A stretch of DNA of 64,000 nucleotides, from assembly GCA_963696665.1 (NCBI GenBank), contig CAVOLE010000031.1:434001-498000 (forward strand), written 5' to 3'. A program made the translations under genes and the position numbers. This document shows, piece by piece, positions 60,961 through 64,000 of the stretch (positions within the stretch are counted from its first letter, which is position 1; every line of letters starts with the position of its first letter). Origin of the DNA: Roseiarcus sp963696665 (lineage in GTDB: Bacteria; Pseudomonadota; Alphaproteobacteria; Rhizobiales; Beijerinckiaceae). The notes beneath the pieces are model-generated. The model did not search any database. It was not told where the DNA came from and saw only the letters and a list, made by a program, of their open reading frames with translations.

Positions 60961-61749
60961 TTACTGAGCCGGGCTGCTCGGACTTGCGACGCTCGGCTGG
61001 TCGAGCTGAAGGATCGCCTGTTCGAGCGGCGCCGGCGAGACGCGAATCGAGCTGATATAGGGCTGGCTGAACTCGAGGATGAGAAAGATCGCCAACCCGA
61101 TCGACACGCTGCCGAGGACGAGCATCGCAACCGACATCGCGCTCAATTTCGACAAAAGCCCCATGCTGGCGAACAGGAGGGCCGCCCAGAACGTCACAGC
61201 GTAGATCAAAGGCCACGGGATCGGGGTCGCCGCCTGCAGCGACATGAGAAGCCGCTGCTCGCCGATGAATGCGTAATTCGCGCGCGCGGCTGTGAGCAGG
61301 CTTGTCTGCGCGGGCGTCTTGGGCTCGAGGCTATCGAGAAACTTGTTCAAGTTGCCCATGGCCTTGTAGGAAGCCTCATAGGCCGCCGCGCGCGAGGTGT
61401 CGTCGCCCCAAAACTGTTCGTGCGCCCAGACGAGATCGGTCCTCAGGATGCTGCGAGCCTCATCCGCCGCGGGCCCGAACTGGCGCATTTCGAGATCGAA
61501 CTCGAGCGCCCGCGCCGCGATGGTCTGGAGCTCCGTTTGCTGGGTGCTGTAGACGCCATAGGCCGTCCAGATGAGGAGGCCGTTGACCAGCACCAGCAGG
61601 AGGGTGAGCTGCCCGACGACGCCGCCGATCATGTCGCGGGCCTTGTCGATCGTGTAGCGCTCCGGGAGGATGCGCTGGAGCACGAGGCCGAGGAGGCCGC
61701 CCAGGACGATTACGCCGGTGACAACGAACGAGATGGCGAGCGAACTCAT
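60961..61749 (-). CDS. Bestrophin-like (DUF4239-type) membrane protein
   Basis: 262 residues from the ATG at 61749 (MSSLAISFVVTGVIVLGGLL). Two N-terminal helices flank a cytoplasmic loop with RYTIDKARDMIGGVVGQLTL, a long extracytoplasmic helical part (STQQTELQTIAARALEFDLE) and two C-terminal helices (IYAVTFWAALLFASMGLLSK and VAMLVLGSVSIGLAIFLILE). The outline is that of DUF4239 proteins such as the frameshifted one at 13941, though they share little direct identity by eye. Function unknown. Confidence 0.72.
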   Translation of the reverse strand: MSSLAISFVVTGVIVLGGLLGLVLQRILPERYTIDKARDMIGGVVGQLTLLLVLVNGLLIWTAYGVYSTQQTELQTIAARALEFDLEMRQFGPAADEARSILRTDLVWAHEQFWGDDTSRAAAYEASYKAMGNLNKFLDSLEPKTPAQTSLLTAARANYAFIGEQRLLMSLQAATPIPWPLIYAVTFWAALLFASMGLLSKLSAMSVAMLVLGSVSIGLAIFLILEFSQPYISSIRVSPAPLEQAILQLDQPSVASPSSPAQ

Positions 61750-61860
61750 TTCCGGCAATCCCGCCTCCCTCGGACATGACTTTCGTGACATGTCCGCTGA
61801 GTTCCGTCCAGCCGGAGCTGGCTAGGCTGGGTTTCTTTGGCCGGCCAACGGATCACGACG

Positions 61861-61946
61861 GGATCGATTCACCACCAAGGACACGAAGAGCACGAAGGAG
61901 AAGCAGTTCTTGGTGATCTTCGTGATCTTGGTGGTGGGACGTCGAT
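61861..61946. repeat. Long hairpin element, family C copy 2
   Basis: Reverse complement of the element at 37197-37282: CACCACCAAG ... CTTGGTGGTG ends enclose GACACGAAGAGCACGAAGGA and TTCTTGGTGATCTTCGTGAT. It lies upstream of the amidohydrolase stop, in the 206-base gap to the bestrophin-like gene. Confidence 0.88.
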
Positions 61947-61955
61947 TCAGCCGCG

Positions 61956-63417
61956 TTACGTATGGAGGGCGTCCTTGTAGATCTTCCCGTCCTTCATGAT
62001 GATGAGGAAATTCTTCTCCGGGTTCTGCACGAGCGCGATATTGGCGACCGGATCGCCGTCGACCAGGATAAGATCGGCGAACGCGCCTTCTTCGATGACG
62101 CCAAGCTTCCCCGGATAGGGATTGCGCGGGCCGGACAGGGCGAGCAGTTCGCCATTGGTCGCCGTGGCCATCTTCAGGATCTCGGCGCTCTCGTACCAGC
62201 GCTTAAGGTGGGTCAGCACGATTCCCTGACGAGTCGCCTTCTCCGCGGAAAAGAGGAGATCGGAGCCGAAGGCGGTTTTCAGTTTGTGCTCTTTCGCCAA
62301 CGGATAGGCTGTGTTCGTGCCGGCTATGACCTGCTCCAGATTGATGCGGCTCTGGCCGCTGAGAGGGACGGTGTCGTCGTCGCTGACGAACGGCTGAATG
62401 CTGAGCCATACGCCCTTGTCCGCCATCATTTTCGCGGTCGCCTCGTCCATCAGATGCCCGTGTTCGATGCACTGGACGCCGGCCGCCATCGCCCGCTGGA
62501 TGGCGGCGGCAGGATAGGCGTGCACCGCGACATAAGTGTTCCGGTCGGCGGCCGCCTCCACGCCGGCGCGAAGCTCGGGCTCGCTGAAGGTCAGCATGTC
62601 CAGCGTCGTGCGCGGCGACGACACGCCCCCGCCTCCGACAAGCTTGATCTGCGACGCGCCCTGCATCAGTTGCTCGCGCGCCCTGAGGCGCACTTCGTCG
62701 GCGCTGTCGGCGATATTCGCGGCGCCGGTCCGCTCCATATAGCTCACCGGGCCGCCGGGGCTGCGCGGCAGATCGGACAGCGGACGCAGGTCGCCGTGTC
62801 CGCCGGTCGTGGTGATCATGGCGCCGCACGGATAGATGCGCGGTCCCGGCACGAGCCCCTCGTCGATCGCCTGCTTAAGCGCGAACGACGGGCCGCCCAG
62901 ATCCCGAATGGTGGTGAAGCCGCGCATCAGCGTGCGCTCCGCCTCGGCGGCTGCGGCAAGGAAGAGATAGCCGACCTCGGCCGAAATCAGAGTTGGAATC
63001 GGCAGCGCGGCGAAGATGCAATGCCAGTGCGCGTCGATCAGCCCCGGCATGATGACGCGGCCGCCGCAATCGATCGTGCGCGCCCCTTCCGGCCCCGCGG
63101 GGCTCCCGGTCGCAACCGCCTTGATCCGCCCGCCTTCGACGATGAGACTGCAATCCGCCGCGCAAAGCGTTGGACTTCCCGTCGAACAGGAGAAAATTCG
63201 TGAAGACGGTGGGCGGCGTCGGTGTCGACGCGCCCTGGGCGCGCGCCGCGCGTGGAAGACCAAGCGCCGCGACCGAGGCGCCTATCCCCGCCACAAATCC
63301 GCGACGCGAGAGGTCGGCGTTGATGCGGCGCGTCAGGGACCGGAGTTCGGGTCCACAACAGGCGCAACCCTGGGAGCCCCTAGCTTCCGGCTGATCGTCC
63401 GACAAGCAAGAAAACAT
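61956..63417 (-). pseudogene. Tat-exported metal-dependent amidohydrolase, frameshifted
   Basis: Two frames join near 63147. The N-terminal one, from the ATG at 63417 (GGAGGAGAG upstream), has a twin-arginine signal SRRGFVAGIGASVAALGLPR and ends FDGKSNALRGGLQ; the second begins LIVEGGRIKAVATGSPAGPE. One extra T in CAGTCTC explains the shift. Metal ligands follow: PGLIDAHWHCIFAALP (HxH), the lysine in ASQIKLVGGGG, histidines in AVHAYPAAAI and CIEHGHLMDE, and aspartate in AFGSDLLFSA. The restored enzyme is about 486 residues and resembles Xaa-Pro/aryl-dialkyl amidohydrolases; substrate unknown. Confidence 0.8.
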
Positions 63418-63473
63418 ATGGCTCTCCTCCGTCGTCGGAAGCTCCTGCCCGGATCCGCGAGTCCTGTCGCAAG

Positions 63474-64000
63474 TCAGTTCGCGCGCCTGATCGCCGGCGG
63501 GTTCCACCGGCCGTCGGCGACCTCGGGCTTCGGCGCATAGAGCCGAAGCGTCAAAGCGAGCGCGCCGCTCTTTGGCGACGGAAGCCAATTCGGTTCTTTA
63601 TCACGGCCGGGGTTTTCGTTCTGGACGTAGAGGTCGAGCGAGCCGTCGGGTCCGAACTTGAGCGCATCGCGGTCGCCGATCGCGAATTTATTCAGCGGAT
63701 TGGCGACCTGGAATCCCTCCTCGTCGTAAAGCGTCAGCGACCAGAACGCGTTTACCGGAGGCAACTCCTCCTTCGTGAAATGGAGGACGTATTTGCTTCC
63801 TCCGGCGACCGGCTTGCCGTCCGCGTCACTCACGTTCAAGGGATAGATCGCATCCTCGACCTGATTGGCGCCAAGCCCCAACATCGCGACGATGGCGCGC
63901 TTGAGGTAATAGTTCCCGTAGACGCCCATGGTGTCCGTGTTCATCTGCCAGCCGTTGGCGATGCGCGCGAGCGTCGGCGCCTTGTCGTGCATGAGCTTGA
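63474..64000 (-). CDS. DUF1254 family protein (C-terminal DUF1214 part), 5' end outside the window
   Basis: 173-plus residues open to the window edge. The visible part is a DUF1214 domain: YYLKRAIVAMLGLGANQVED, YVLHFTKEELPPVNAFWSLT, LYDEEGFQVANPLNKFAIGD and LDLYVQNENPG, ending ALALTLRLYAPKPEVADGRW. Upstream codons AAG-CTC are still in frame, so the start and the DUF1254 half lie beyond base 64000. Members are secreted or lipid-associated proteins of unclear role. It runs 57 bases upstream of the amidohydrolase, perhaps co-transcribed. Confidence 0.85.
   Translation of the reverse strand, partial: KLMHDKAPTLARIANGWQMNTDTMGVYGNYYLKRAIVAMLGLGANQVEDAIYPLNVSDADGKPVAGGSKYVLHFTKEELPPVNAFWSLTLYDEEGFQVANPLNKFAIGDRDALKFGPDGSLDLYVQNENPGRDKEPNWLPSPKSGALALTLRLYAPKPEVADGRWNPPAIRRAN

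Noticed and set aside
1..64000. tRNA or rRNA genes
   Set aside because: No CCA-ending cloverleaf or rRNA-like stretch was seen in the gaps by eye; a covariance scan would settle it.

Overview
The window is a 64 kb stretch of a high-G+C chromosome that reads as an alphaproteobacterium of the order Hyphomicrobiales (Rhizobiales), possibly near Beijerinckiaceae/Methylocystaceae. That placement is inferred from the short editing-less ProS, the COX15-type CtaA, several TTG starts, small Hyphomicrobiales-type hypothetical proteins, and a dense set of small palindromic intergenic repeats. No rRNA, tRNA, CRISPR array, prophage or intact insertion sequence was recognised.

Layout. 1-5300: housekeeping block (rnd end, lolD-lolC, proS, trxC). 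5.5-10.4 kb: an orphan bufferin-like (DUF2282) precursor, an acyl-CoA synthetase, an MFS exporter and a PEP-CTERM ice-binding-type protein facing a LuxR-type regulator. 11.8-18.8 kb: recJ, a frameshifted DUF4239 gene, a VOC protein, TauE/SafE and EamA transporters, hom and a coiled-coil protein. 19.5-24.2 kb: heme A/heme O module (ctaA on one strand; ctaB, a 38-residue membrane peptide, DUF420 and a heme-copper-oxidase-I-like protein on the other). 24.3-36 kb: a frameshifted ABC exporter, a broken cytochrome c, a methyltransferase-glycosyltransferase pair, two divergent MFS_3 paralogues flanking a universal stress protein, a quinone-reductase-like flavoprotein and secreted/outer-membrane proteins. 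36.5-46.8 kb: histidine phosphatase, orphan efflux outer-membrane factor, methyltransferases, and an NMT1-type ABC importer whose parts surround a methyltransferase and a cytochrome c and end next to an 8-oxoguanine deaminase. 47-64 kb: small secreted/stress proteins, PRC-barrel protein, peroxiredoxin with a divergent TetR regulator and palindromic operators, a Na/Pi cotransporter coupled to a P-type ATPase, amidase, PPK2, a tandem pair of tiny membrane proteins, SDR, phhB, a bestrophin-like protein, a Tat-exported amidohydrolase and a DUF1254 protein running off the end.

Three things stand out. First, six genes are split by single-base frameshifts (near 14089, 21003, 25072, 39523, 53270 and 63147), which suggests either an indel-prone assembly or many fresh mutations. 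Second, at least seven families of dispersed palindromic elements occupy the intergenic gaps, and one family sits exactly between convergent genes and supplies their stop codons. Third, the oxidase-I-like protein keeps haem-type histidines but lacks the tandem His-His copper pair, so its job is unclear.
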